From positions 62,001 through 126,000 of the forward strand of contig OMXC01000003.1 of assembly GCA_900314925.1 (NCBI GenBank): a stretch of 64,000 bases of DNA. The letters are read 5' to 3'. How positions within the stretch are numbered: position 1 is the stretch's first letter; every line of letters begins with the position of its first letter. Below the pieces are notes generated by a model that saw only the letters and a program-made list of their open reading frames with translations, did not search any database and was not told the DNA's origin. This document shows positions 1 to 8,160 of this stretch, piece after piece. Origin of the DNA: an uncultured Bacteroidales bacterium (GTDB lineage Bacteria > Bacteroidota > Bacteroidia > Bacteroidales > P3). Both the position numbers and the translations under genes were made by a program.

Positions 1-2
1 CA

Positions 3-1460
3 GGAGACGATTTCTCCCAGCTTGTGGGATGTCCGCTCAACGGTTTGTGGACTGTCGAGGTATGCGACTATCTCGGTGCTGATAACGGTTGGGTTTTCAG
101 CTTCAGTGTGGATATATGTGGTGTGAATACCTCCAACTGCCAATACCAAGTTGACATCGACAGCCTTATCTGGGAGCCGGACACCTCGGCGCAGTACCAT
201 GACTATGAGCTTGGGCGCTACCGCGGCCTTGAGGTGCACCGCCACAACGACCTGGAGTCTTATGTGTTGACGCCAGACACCGCCGGCACCTTCCCCATCA
301 ATGTGAAGATATACGACGAATTCGGCTGCGTGTGGGATACCAATACCAAGATTACCACCTACTGGACTCCGAAGCCTACGCTCGGCAACGACACCACCCT
401 CTGCGGTGTCACCACGACGGTGCTTGACGCCACCGACCGTCATGCCGCCACGGAGAACTACACCTACCTCTGGGAGCCCTTCGGTCAGGACTCCAGCATG
501 ATCACCACCAGGTACGAGCCGGGCAGCGACATACGCTACATCGCCCAGGTGACCAACACTCAGCGTTCTACGGTGTGCGTCACCCGCGATACCATTGACG
601 TCAAGCTCCGCACCCAGCCTTACCCGAGCTTTGTGCCCACCCCCTTCACCCTTGAGGGGTGCAGCCCGCTGACGCTGACCTTCGACAACCAGACCATAGA
701 TGCAAAGACGCACTTCTGGGATTTCGGCGACGGTGTCACCTCGGAGCAAGCCAGCCCCACGCATACCTACACCGAAGGCGTCTACGACCTGAAATACTAC
801 GTCACGTCGGGCGACGGCTGCAAGGACTCCCTTATTTACGACAGCGTCATCGCCGTCTATGCCTCGCCAAAGGCCTCCTTCGCCTGGGATCCCATCTACC
901 CGTCGGTGCTGCATCCTGTGGCACAGCTCACCAATACCACAGCCAACCGTACGGCAGACACCAAGTTCTTCTGGGAGATGCAGTATAACCGCAACAACCT
1001 GCTCTCTGTCCAGACGCTTACCGACGAGAACCCGCTCTTCGACTTCTCGCAGTTCGCCTCCCCCGACGAGCTGGCAGGCACCTATACGGCCCGCCTCATC
1101 GCCCGCACCGACAACATGGCCCCGTCGGGCAATATCATCTATTGTCGCGACACCACAGAGAGCACAATCATGCTGGTCAACGACTTCCTGCAGTTCCCCA
1201 ACGTGGTGACTCCCAATGGCGACGGCATCAACGACAAGTTCGTTATCTCCAACCTCATCGGCGGCCTGGCCTATCCTGTCAACACCCTTGACATCTACAA
1301 CAAGTGGGGCACCCGCATCTTCCACCGCGAGAACATAACCGCGGAGGAAGACTTCTGGGATCCCGTCGACGTACCGGCCGGCACCTATTTCTACCGCTTC
1401 TCGGCGCGAGGCTACAATGGCAACATCGAACACAACGGCGCCGTGGAGGTGATAAAGTAA
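3..1460 (+). CDS. T9SS type B-sorted surface protein, C-terminal part (5' end outside window)
   Basis: The frame is open to the left edge, so only the last 485 or so residues are visible. The first visible residues (GCPLNGLWTVEVCD, then an aromatic stretch ending VDICG) resemble the end of a proprotein-convertase P domain. A PKD domain follows near visible residues 210-280, with the FWDFGDG and HTYTEGVYDL signatures. The last 90 or so residues are a gliding-motility-associated C-terminal domain: FPNVVTPNGDGINDKF, then LDIYNKWG, then PAGTYFYRF. That domain is the type B signal that routes proteins through the T9SS to the cell surface. Adhesion or protease function cannot be judged without the N-terminus. 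A strong terminator follows, so this is the last gene of its unit. Confidence 0.9.
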   Translation, partial: GDDFSQLVGCPLNGLWTVEVCDYLGADNGWVFSFSVDICGVNTSNCQYQVDIDSLIWEPDTSAQYHDYELGRYRGLEVHRHNDLESYVLTPDTAGTFPINVKIYDEFGCVWDTNTKITTYWTPKPTLGNDTTLCGVTTTVLDATDRHAATENYTYLWEPFGQDSSMITTRYEPGSDIRYIAQVTNTQRSTVCVTRDTIDVKLRTQPYPSFVPTPFTLEGCSPLTLTFDNQTIDAKTHFWDFGDGVTSEQASPTHTYTEGVYDLKYYVTSGDGCKDSLIYDSVIAVYASPKASFAWDPIYPSVLHPVAQLTNTTANRTADTKFFWEMQYNRNNLLSVQTLTDENPLFDFSQFASPDELAGTYTARLIARTDNMAPSGNIIYCRDTTESTIMLVNDFLQFPNVVTPNGDGINDKFVISNLIGGLAYPVNTLDIYNKWGTRIFHRENITAEEDFWDPVDVPAGTYFYRFSARGYNGNIEHNGAVEVIK

Positions 1461-1478
1461 GCCGTTGCACACCAAGAC

Positions 1479-1513
1479 AATGCCCTCATGTATCGCATGG
1501 GGGCATTTTTTTA
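1479..1513 (+). terminator. Rho-independent terminator after the T9SS cargo gene
   Basis: AATGCCCTCATG pairs with CATGGGGGCATT (one mismatch) around a 5-nt loop and is followed by seven T residues. It separates the surface-protein gene from yggS. Confidence 0.88.
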
Positions 1514-1557
1514 TTGTGTATATATAATAATTTACAAAAAGCGGCGTTAAATATAAC

Positions 1558-2232
1558 ATGATAGCAGAAAACATAGCGCGTATCAAGTCCACCTTGCCAC
1601 AGGGAGTGAGGCTTGTCGCCGTGTCCAAGATAAAGCCCGTGGAAGACATTATGGAGGCCTACAATGCCGGTCAGCGCCTCTTTGGAGAGAACTATGCCAC
1701 AGAGCTGCGTGACAAACACGCCGTGCTCCCCGCCGACATACAGTGGCATTTCATCGGCCACCTGCAGGCCAAGCAGATCAAGTACTACATAGACTTTGTG
1801 AGCATGATCCACGGTGTTGACACCATCGAGCATCTTGAGGACATAGACCGTGCCGCCGCCAAGGCCGGACGTGTGGTCGACGTGCTGCTGCAATGCCATA
1901 TAGCCCGTGAGGAAACCAAGTTTGGCTTCTCGCCAGAGGAACTTGCCGGCATCCAGTCTTCTGCCGCCGCGCTGCCTCACGTGCGCGTGTGTGGCATAAT
2001 GGGCATGGCGACCAATACCACCGACCAGGAGCAGGTGCGCCGCGAGTTCCGCGAACTGAAGCATATCTTCGACACCCTACAGTCAGGCCCCTTTGCAGGC
2101 CACCCCGAGTTTTGTGAGCTCTCCATGGGAATGAGCCACGACTACCTTATTGCCGTCGACGAGGGCAGTACCCTTGTGCGCCTCGGCACCTCCATATTCG
2201 GCGAACGCGATTACAGCAAACTTAAAAGATAG
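1558..2232 (+). CDS. yggS: YggS/PLPBP-family pyridoxal phosphate homeostasis protein
   Basis: This 224-residue protein has the usual length and fold signature of the PLP-binding YggS/PROSC family. The expected PLP lysine is in RLVAVSKIKP (Lys24). The family motifs LFGENYATEL, WHFIGHLQAKQIK and FCELSMGMSHDY (phosphate-binding glycine/serine region) are all present. Family members buffer cellular PLP and influence amino-acid metabolism; no enzymatic reaction is established. The ATG lies 45 nt after the upstream terminator. yitT follows 6 nt after the stop, so the two are probably co-transcribed. Confidence 0.93.
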   Translation: MIAENIARIKSTLPQGVRLVAVSKIKPVEDIMEAYNAGQRLFGENYATELRDKHAVLPADIQWHFIGHLQAKQIKYYIDFVSMIHGVDTIEHLEDIDRAAAKAGRVVDVLLQCHIAREETKFGFSPEELAGIQSSAAALPHVRVCGIMGMATNTTDQEQVRREFRELKHIFDTLQSGPFAGHPEFCELSMGMSHDYLIAVDEGSTLVRLGTSIFGERDYSKLKR

Positions 2233-2238
2233 ACAGCA

Positions 2239-3123
2239 ATGCAGATATTCAAGAAAAGCAGACAGATTGTCATGTCATACGTCGTCATCACGCTTGGCCT
2301 GATGCTCTATACCTTCGGCTGGTCGGCTTTCATGCTGCCCATGAAGATAGTGGGCGGCGGTGTGAGCGGTATGTCGGCCATCCTCTATTACGCCGTCGGC
2401 ATCCATGTGCCCATCGGTGTACTCAACTTTATCTTCAACGCCATCCTTGTGGCCATAGGATTCAAGATGCTTGGATCCAAGTTCGGCGCCAACACCATCT
2501 ACGGCATTATCATGTCGTCACTCTGCTTCATCCTTTGGCAGCAGGTGCTGAAGGTCGACACATGGTTCGACGTTGAGCATTTCGGCGTCTTCATGTGCGC
2601 TGTGCTTGGCGGCGTCTGCTGCGGCGCTGGCATCGGCCTGAGCTTCATCATGGGCGGCAACAGTGGCGGCACTGACATCATTGCCCTCATCGTGTGCAAG
2701 TACCACAACATTTCCCCCGGCCGTGTCATCATGCTCATCGATGTCGTCATCATAGGCTGCTCTTTCTTCGTCAGCCACAAGCTTGACAACGTCATCTGCG
2801 GCTATGTGGTCATGGTCGTCATGACCTACGTCCTCGACATGGTGCTCGACGGCAACAAGCAGTCCTATCAGGTGATGGTCTTCTCGTCAAAGAACGACGA
2901 GATTGGCGACGCCGTGACCAAGGAAGTGGGCCGCGGCGCCACGCTTCTCGACGCCGAAGGCTGCTACACCAAGAACAGCCAGAAGGTGCTCCTGATGATG
3001 GTGCACCGCACCGACAAGCCCCACGTCATGCAGATAATACACCGCATCGACGAAAACGCCTTCGTCTCCGTCAGCAAGGCCGAGGGCGTCTATGGCAAGA
3101 ACTTTGAGAAACTGAAGCTTTAA
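2239..3123 (+). CDS. YitT family membrane protein (YitT_membrane + DUF2179)
   Basis: This 294-residue protein has five or six hydrophobic segments in the first 200 residues, including the conserved GGVSGMSAILYY and GAGIGLSFIMGGNSGGTDI stretches of the YitT membrane domain. The soluble C-terminal DUF2179 domain starts near residue 210 (QVMVFSSKNDEIGDAV, GRGATLLDAEGCYTKN). The molecular function of the family is not settled. The gene sits in a tight unit between yggS (6 nt) and rpe (10 nt). Confidence 0.92.
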   Translation: MQIFKKSRQIVMSYVVITLGLMLYTFGWSAFMLPMKIVGGGVSGMSAILYYAVGIHVPIGVLNFIFNAILVAIGFKMLGSKFGANTIYGIIMSSLCFILWQQVLKVDTWFDVEHFGVFMCAVLGGVCCGAGIGLSFIMGGNSGGTDIIALIVCKYHNISPGRVIMLIDVVIIGCSFFVSHKLDNVICGYVVMVVMTYVLDMVLDGNKQSYQVMVFSSKNDEIGDAVTKEVGRGATLLDAEGCYTKNSQKVLLMMVHRTDKPHVMQIIHRIDENAFVSVSKAEGVYGKNFEKLKL

Positions 3124-3133
3124 TCCTGTCATC

Positions 3134-3778
3134 ATGAAACTTGTTTCCCCTTCGCTTTTAAGCGCCGACTTCGGCAACCTGCAGCGCGACATCGAGATGC
3201 TCAACGCATCGGAGTGCGACTGGCTGCATGTCGACGTCATGGACGGCATCTTCGTGCCCAATATATCCTTCGGTCAGCCCATCGTCAAGCATATCAAGCG
3301 CCACGCGCAGAAGCCCCTCGACGTGCATCTGATGATTATGGACCCGGGCCGCTATGTGGCCGACTTCAAGGAGGCCGGCGCCGACATAATGACTGTGCAC
3401 TACGAGGCTTGCACACACCTCGACCGCACTATCCACGCCATCCACGACCACGGCATGAAGGCCGGCGTGGTGCTCAACCCGCACACCGCCGTCTGTCTGC
3501 TCGAAGACATCGTGCAGGAGTGCGACCTCGTGCTGCTGATGAGCGTCAACCCCGGCTTCGGCGGCCAGAAGTTTATCGAAAACACCTACAACAAAGTGCG
3601 CCAGCTCCGCGCCCTCTGCGACCGCAAGAACCCGCAGTGCCTCATCGAGGTCGACGGCGGCGTCAACCTGCAGAACGCCCCGTTGCTCTACGGGGCCGGC
3701 GCCGACGTGCTCGTTGCCGGCAATGCCGTCTTCAAGAGCGCCGACCCCAAGCAGACGATACACGACCTCAAACAATGA
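3134..3778 (+). CDS. rpe: Ribulose-phosphate 3-epimerase
   Basis: This 214-residue TIM barrel interconverts ribulose 5-phosphate and xylulose 5-phosphate in the pentose phosphate pathway. The metal ligands are recognisable: His32 and Asp34 in LHVDVMDG, His65 in DVHLMI and Asp174 in IEVDGGV. The phosphate and flexible loop motif MSVNPGFGGQKF is intact, as is the barrel-closing VAGNAVF. The stop codon overlaps the next ATG (ATGA), which implies translational coupling to the methyltransferase. Confidence 0.97.
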   Translation: MKLVSPSLLSADFGNLQRDIEMLNASECDWLHVDVMDGIFVPNISFGQPIVKHIKRHAQKPLDVHLMIMDPGRYVADFKEAGADIMTVHYEACTHLDRTIHAIHDHGMKAGVVLNPHTAVCLLEDIVQECDLVLLMSVNPGFGGQKFIENTYNKVRQLRALCDRKNPQCLIEVDGGVNLQNAPLLYGAGADVLVAGNAVFKSADPKQTIHDLKQ

Positions 3779-4962
3779 CTCGCCCGCAGCTGATAATAGC
3801 GCCAGGCAAGGAAAAAGCCCTTCTGCGCCGCCATCCCTGGGTGTTCTCGGGGGCGGTGAAACGCGTTGTCGGCGACCCTCATGACGGCGACCTCGTCGAC
3901 GTCGTGTCCGCCGACGGCAGCTGGATGGCCGCAGGCCACTATCAAGCCGAGAGCATCATCTGCAAAGTCCTCTCTTTCGACACGCCTGATGTCGGCGAGG
4001 CCTTCTTCCGCGAGCGCATCCGCTCCGCTGTCGCCTACCGCCAGCGTCTCGGTTTCTTCGCAAGCGCCGACACCGACGTCTTCCGCCTCGTACACGCCGA
4101 AGGCGATTTCCTCCCCGGGCTGGTGGCCGACTGGTACAACGGTGTGCTCGTCCTGCAGGCCCATTCGGTAGGCATGCACCGCCTCTTCCCGCTGCTCACC
4201 GCCGCCTTCCGCGAGGCCTTGAAGCCTTACGGCATCCGTTCGGTCTTCGACAAGAGCTCCGCCACAGTCCCCGGCGGTGCCGCCGACGGCTACCTCTGGG
4301 GCGACGAGCCGCAGGAGTGGGAGATCTGCGAGCATGGCAACCGCATGCTCATCAACTTCTTCGAGGGCCAGAAGACGGGCTTCTTCATCGACCAGCGCGA
4401 GAACCGCGCACTTGTGCAACAGCTTGCCGGCGGCCAGCGTGTGCTCAACTGCTTCGGCTACACCGGCGGTTTCTCCCTCGCCGCCCTCCGCGGTGGCGCC
4501 GCTTTCGTGGAGACTGTCGACATCTCCAAGAAGGCCATCGACCTCTGCGACCGCAACGTGGCCCTCAACTTCGGCCCGGAGGCCGCACATAAAGGCACCG
4601 TGGCCGACGTCCTGCAGTTCCTCGCCGGACACAGGGACCATAACTCGCAATTCTCATTCATCATCCTCGACCCACCGGCTTTCGCCAAGAACCACCGCGC
4701 CCTGCAGCAGGGCCTCAAGGGCTACCGGTCCATCAACCAGCGAGCCATGGAGGCGTTGCCGTCGGGGGGCATGCTGATGACTTTCAGCTGCTCGCAGGCC
4801 GTCTCAAAGGACGACTTCCGCACCATGGTGTTCACCGCTGCCGCCAACGCGCGCCGCCGCGTGCGCGTGGTGCGCGAGCTTCCGCATGCCGCCGATCATC
4901 CCGTCAGCATCTTCCACCCCGAGGGCGAATACCTCAAGGGGCTGCTGCTCCAGGTGGAATAA
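3775..4962 (+). CDS. RlmI/RlmK-like class I SAM-dependent rRNA methyltransferase
   Basis: A 395-residue protein with an N-terminal PUA domain (IIAPGKEKALLRRHPWVFSGAV, residues 5-80). This is followed by the family linker NFFEGQKTGFFIDQRENR and a Rossmann methyltransferase: VLNCFGYTGGFSLAA for SAM, FIILDPPAFAK for the catalytic loop, and a late SCSQ motif with cysteine. These features match the YccW/RlmI family that makes m5C in 23S rRNA; the exact nucleotide cannot be read from sequence. The start at 3775 overlaps the rpe stop by 4 nt and gives the proper PUA N-terminus; the longer open frame upstream is a shadow of rpe. Confidence 0.93.
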   Translation: MTRPQLIIAPGKEKALLRRHPWVFSGAVKRVVGDPHDGDLVDVVSADGSWMAAGHYQAESIICKVLSFDTPDVGEAFFRERIRSAVAYRQRLGFFASADTDVFRLVHAEGDFLPGLVADWYNGVLVLQAHSVGMHRLFPLLTAAFREALKPYGIRSVFDKSSATVPGGAADGYLWGDEPQEWEICEHGNRMLINFFEGQKTGFFIDQRENRALVQQLAGGQRVLNCFGYTGGFSLAALRGGAAFVETVDISKKAIDLCDRNVALNFGPEAAHKGTVADVLQFLAGHRDHNSQFSFIILDPPAFAKNHRALQQGLKGYRSINQRAMEALPSGGMLMTFSCSQAVSKDDFRTMVFTAAANARRRVRVVRELPHAADHPVSIFHPEGEYLKGLLLQVE

Positions 4963-4992
4963 CAGAATAATCAGAATGTAACAGCAACGACA

Positions 4993-5982
4993 ATGAAAAA
5001 AAACAGTCTCATGCTCATCGCTGCCTTTGCGCTCGCCGTCCTCCTCAACGCCTGCGCCAAGGACAGCACTTACCTCATCGACGAAGTCCTTGATGTCAAC
5101 ACAGCCTCCGAGGACGTCCGTATCATGAAACAGCACATATCAGTGCCCGGCACAGACCAGACCGTGGACCTCATCGTCGTCCTCAAAGGCGAGTTCACCA
5201 TGGGCGCCGACTATTTGGACCCTGATGCCTACAGCTACGAGCACCCTCAGCACAAGGTCACTATCTCAAAGGACTTCGCCTTTGCCGAGGTGCCTGTCAC
5301 ACAGGCTCTCTATGCCGCCGTCATGGACACCAACCCCGTCCTGACGTGGGCTAGCGAGCATCCTCGGCTGAGCGGCTTCCTCGGTGACGACAAGCCCATC
5401 GTGTGGGTCACCTACGAGGATGCCACCGAGTTCTGCCGCCGCCTCAGCGCCATGACTGGCAAGACTTTCTCCCTCCCCACCGAGGCACAGTGGGAGTATG
5501 TGGCCCGCGGCGGCCATGCGGCGCGCCGCGTGCAGACGGTCTTCGCCGGCAACGACCGTCTCGACCCCGTCGGCTGGTACCAGATCAACACCCCGCGCGA
5601 CTCCGTGATTATTTCCTATTATGATGAATTCGACGACACCACATACTATGACACAGTGCGGTACAGGCATATCATGCCCGTGCGTGGCAAGACACCCAAC
5701 GTCATCGGCGTCTACGACCTCTGCGGCAACGTCTGGGAGTGGTGCCGCGACTATTTCAACTACTACACCGCCGACGACCAGGTGGACCCCGTGGGCCTTG
5801 ACACAGTGAGCATCCACCCCGACGGACACCATGAACTGTACCACGCCTATATACGCCGCGGCGGTTCCTGGAGCGACGATGAGCGGCACTGCCGTATCAC
5901 CTACCGCTATCCGCACGAAATTTCACCCTTCAATTTCACCTGCGACAGCACTATCGGCTTCCGTGTCGTAATGGATTTGTAA
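4993..5982 (+). CDS. SUMF1/formylglycine-generating-enzyme-like lipoprotein
   Basis: A 329-residue protein with a lipoprotein signal (lipobox LLNAC) and an FGE-sulfatase fold from about residue 55: GEFTMGADY, PVTQALYAAVM, LPTEAQWEYVARGG, YDLCGNVWEWCRDYF, RRGGSWSDD and the terminal GFRVV. In bona fide FGEs two cysteines bind copper. Here the first is absent (SDDERHC keeps only the second), and the usual GFRC-type ending reads GFRV, so sulfatase maturation is unlikely. Bacteroidetes use this fold widely as non-catalytic envelope modules; GldK is one, but is longer. A paralogue begins at 63333. Confidence 0.88.
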   Translation: MKKNSLMLIAAFALAVLLNACAKDSTYLIDEVLDVNTASEDVRIMKQHISVPGTDQTVDLIVVLKGEFTMGADYLDPDAYSYEHPQHKVTISKDFAFAEVPVTQALYAAVMDTNPVLTWASEHPRLSGFLGDDKPIVWVTYEDATEFCRRLSAMTGKTFSLPTEAQWEYVARGGHAARRVQTVFAGNDRLDPVGWYQINTPRDSVIISYYDEFDDTTYYDTVRYRHIMPVRGKTPNVIGVYDLCGNVWEWCRDYFNYYTADDQVDPVGLDTVSIHPDGHHELYHAYIRRGGSWSDDERHCRITYRYPHEISPFNFTCDSTIGFRVVMDL

Positions 5983-6037
5983 TTAGTGCGTTACTGATGA
6001 GCGATTTCTTGAAACCCTTGCTGGCTCTGCATTTCGT

Positions 6038-6090
6038 CGGAGTCCCTTCGGCCCCCCTTCGGCCCCCCTTCGGCCTTGGTTCGGCCGTGC
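6038..6090. repeat. One-armed copy of the 11-bp-module intergenic element
   Basis: Four consecutive 11-bp units (AGTCCCTTCGG, CCCCCCTTCGG twice, CCTTGGTTCGG) lie in the 233-nt gap between the SUMF1 lipoprotein and folE. Unlike the copies at 14.8, 43.1, 52.3 and 63.1 kb, no inverted second arm follows. The rest of the gap shows no gene or clear promoter. Confidence 0.75.
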
Positions 6091-6215
6091 TCGCCGCGGG
6101 TGCGATAGGAACGCCGTGGAGGCTCCGTGCCGGGGGCGTGGAGGCTGCGTGGCGGGCTCAGAAAATCAGCCTTTTGGCACAATAATATTACCACTTGACA
6201 TACTAAAAGACAACA

Positions 6216-6824
6216 ATGGCAGAATTAGGATACCAGAAAATAGACAAGTACGACGAGCAGTGCGTCGGCGAGATGGCAGCGCACTACAAGGCCATCCTCC
6301 GCCTGCTGGGCGAAGACCCCGACCGCGAAGGCCTCCTCAAGAGCCCGGAGCGCATCGCCAAGGCCATGCTTTTCTTCACCAACGGCTACGACCTCGACCC
6401 CAAGGAGATACTGCGCTCGGCCATGTTCCACGAGGACTACCGGCAGATGGTCGTCGTCAAGGACATAGAGCTCTATTCGCTCTGCGAGCACCACATGGTG
6501 CCCTTCGTCGGCAAGGCCCACGTGGCCTACATCCCCAACGGCACCATCGTGGGCCTGAGCAAGATACCGCGTGTGGTGGACGCCTACGCCCGCCGTCTGC
6601 AGGTGCAGGAGCGCCTCACCAAGCAGATCAAGGACTGCATCCAGGAGACCCTCAACCCCCTCGGCGTGGCCGTGGTCATCGAAGCTCAGCACATGTGCAT
6701 GTCGATGCGCGGCGTGCAGAAGCAGAACTCCGTCACCACCACCTCCGACTTCACTGGCGCCTTCATGAAAGACCCCAAGACGCGCGAGGAATTTATGAAC
6801 ATTATCGGCATGAAACTGCATTGA
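6216..6824 (+). CDS. folE: GTP cyclohydrolase I
   Basis: A 202-residue enzyme that converts GTP to 7,8-dihydroneopterin triphosphate, the first step of tetrahydrofolate synthesis. The zinc ligands Cys90 and His93 ([18 protein letters not shown]) and Cys161 (HMCMSMRG) are intact, as are the SKIPR and QERLTKQI signatures, so this is the zinc-dependent FolE1 type. Length is normal. It heads a four-gene run with lolA (2-nt gap), tsaB and a permease gene. Confidence 0.97.
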   Translation: MAELGYQKIDKYDEQCVGEMAAHYKAILRLLGEDPDREGLLKSPERIAKAMLFFTNGYDLDPKEILRSAMFHEDYRQMVVVKDIELYSLCEHHMVPFVGKAHVAYIPNGTIVGLSKIPRVVDAYARRLQVQERLTKQIKDCIQETLNPLGVAVVIEAQHMCMSMRGVQKQNSVTTTSDFTGAFMKDPKTREEFMNIIGMKLH

Positions 6825-6826
6825 TT

Positions 6827-7486
6827 ATGAGAAAGATTGTTGCGTTGTTGATGGTGGCGGCCACCATCGTCTGTGCACCTCTTGCTGGCAGGGCGCAGAT
6901 TACCCACGCCTCGCAGGGGCGCCTCGACGAGAACGCCACCGAGGTGCTCAAGAAAGCCGCGGCGCGCTTCGACAAGAACGTGAGCTTCACGGTGACCATG
7001 ACCGTCCTCGACAGCAAGAAGGCGGAGAAAGCCCGCCAGAGCGCTCAGGTGCGCTACAACAAAGGCAAATACCGCCTCACGCTGCCCGACCAGGAGCTCA
7101 TCAGCGACGGCACCACCGTGTGGCACTGGAACAAGACCGCCAAGGAGGTGACCGTGAGCGGCATGGCTGACGACGACATCGACCTGCTCAACCCCGGGCG
7201 CCTGTTGGCAGGCTACGGCAAGAGCTTTAAGGCTAAGTATATACGCACCGACGACGACGGCACGGCCATCGTCGACCTGCAGCCGCGCTCCACGCGCAGC
7301 TACCACAAAATCCGCCTGTACATCAAGGAGGACGACGGCCTCCTGCGCCGCATGGAGGTGCACAAATACGACTCCAGCCGCGAAAACTACGACATCATCG
7401 ACTTCAAGCGTGCCTCCAACGCAGCGTCGCAGTTCACCTTCGACGCCGCCAAGCACCCAGATGTCGAGGTAATTGACATGCGATGA
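6827..7486 (+). CDS. lolA: LolA-like outer-membrane lipoprotein carrier protein
   Basis: A 219-residue protein with a Sec signal peptide (MRKIVALLMVAATIVCAPLAGRA) followed by a LolA-type half barrel: SFTVTMTVLDSKK, GKYRLTLPDQELISDGTTVW and NPGRLLAGYGKSF. It is predicted to shuttle lipoproteins across the periplasm to the outer membrane. The chosen ATG lies 2 nt after the folE stop and gives a clean signal peptide; the frame upstream of it overlaps folE and is not real. Its end overlaps tsaB by ATGA. Confidence 0.88.
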   Translation: MRKIVALLMVAATIVCAPLAGRAQITHASQGRLDENATEVLKKAAARFDKNVSFTVTMTVLDSKKAEKARQSAQVRYNKGKYRLTLPDQELISDGTTVWHWNKTAKEVTVSGMADDDIDLLNPGRLLAGYGKSFKAKYIRTDDDGTAIVDLQPRSTRSYHKIRLYIKEDDGLLRRMEVHKYDSSRENYDIIDFKRASNAASQFTFDAAKHPDVEVIDMR

Positions 7487-8160
7487 AGATACTTCTTATA
7501 GAAACTGCCACGCGTGTGTGCTCGGCGGCAATGGCCGTCGACGGCACCGTCACCATGCTCCGCGAGTGTGCCGACGCCGACGCCCACTCCACACGTCTGC
7601 CTCTCTTCCTCAAAGAAATCACCGACGCGCAGCGGCCCGACGCCGTGTGCGTCTCGGCGGGCCCCGGCAGCTACACGGGGCTGCGCATAGGGGTGAGCAG
7701 CGCCAAAGGACTCTGCTACGGCTACGGCATACCATTGCTCTCGGTGCCGACGCTGCTCTCGATGGCCGCGCGCTACTATGCACAGCACGCGGACTACAAC
7801 GGCCTTGTCTGCCCTATGATTGACGCACGCCGCATGGAGTGTTACACAATGGTGGTGGACCGCGACCTCAACATCCTGCGCGACACGCAGGCGGAGGTCA
7901 TCGTCGAGGGCTGCTACGACCAGTGGCTGGATAGGGGAGAGGTGATGTTCATAGGCGACGGCGCCGCCAAGACGCGCCCGCTGCTGGACGGTCACCCCAA
8001 CGCTCGCTACGACGACGCCTTCACGGTCTCTGCCGACGGCATGGCAGGGCTCGCCGAGCAGCGCCTCGCCGCCCGCCAGGTTGAAGATGTGGCCTACTTC
8101 GAGCCCTTCTACCTCAAGGACTTCGTGGCAAAGAAAAGTGTTGTGCACGGTTTGCGCTGA
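7483..8160 (+). CDS. tsaB: tRNA threonylcarbamoyladenosine biosynthesis protein TsaB
   Basis: A 225-residue ASKHA-fold protein opening MKILLIETATRVCSAAMAVDG, with the diagnostic VSAGPGSYTGLRIGVSSAKGLCYG motif and MIDARRMECYT. TsaB is the non-catalytic partner of TsaD that supports t6A37 modification of ANN-decoding tRNAs. It overlaps lolA by 4 nt and the permease gene by 1 nt (TGATG), indicating coupled translation. Confidence 0.95.
   Translation: MKILLIETATRVCSAAMAVDGTVTMLRECADADAHSTRLPLFLKEITDAQRPDAVCVSAGPGSYTGLRIGVSSAKGLCYGYGIPLLSVPTLLSMAARYYAQHADYNGLVCPMIDARRMECYTMVVDRDLNILRDTQAEVIVEGCYDQWLDRGEVMFIGDGAAKTRPLLDGHPNARYDDAFTVSADGMAGLAEQRLAARQVEDVAYFEPFYLKDFVAKKSVVHGLR

Noticed and set aside
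3214-3774. Upstream extension of the RlmI-like gene
   Set aside because: The extension overlaps rpe entirely and is arginine/histidine-rich noise; the PUA domain begins properly at 3775.
4993-5982. Assignment as GldK
   Set aside because: It shares the SUMF1 fold and lipobox but is much shorter than GldK, and gldL, gldM and gldN do not follow.
6173-6195. Possible sigma-54 promoter (TGGCAC followed by N5)
   Set aside because: The -12 element reads TATTA rather than TTGCA-like, so the match is half only.
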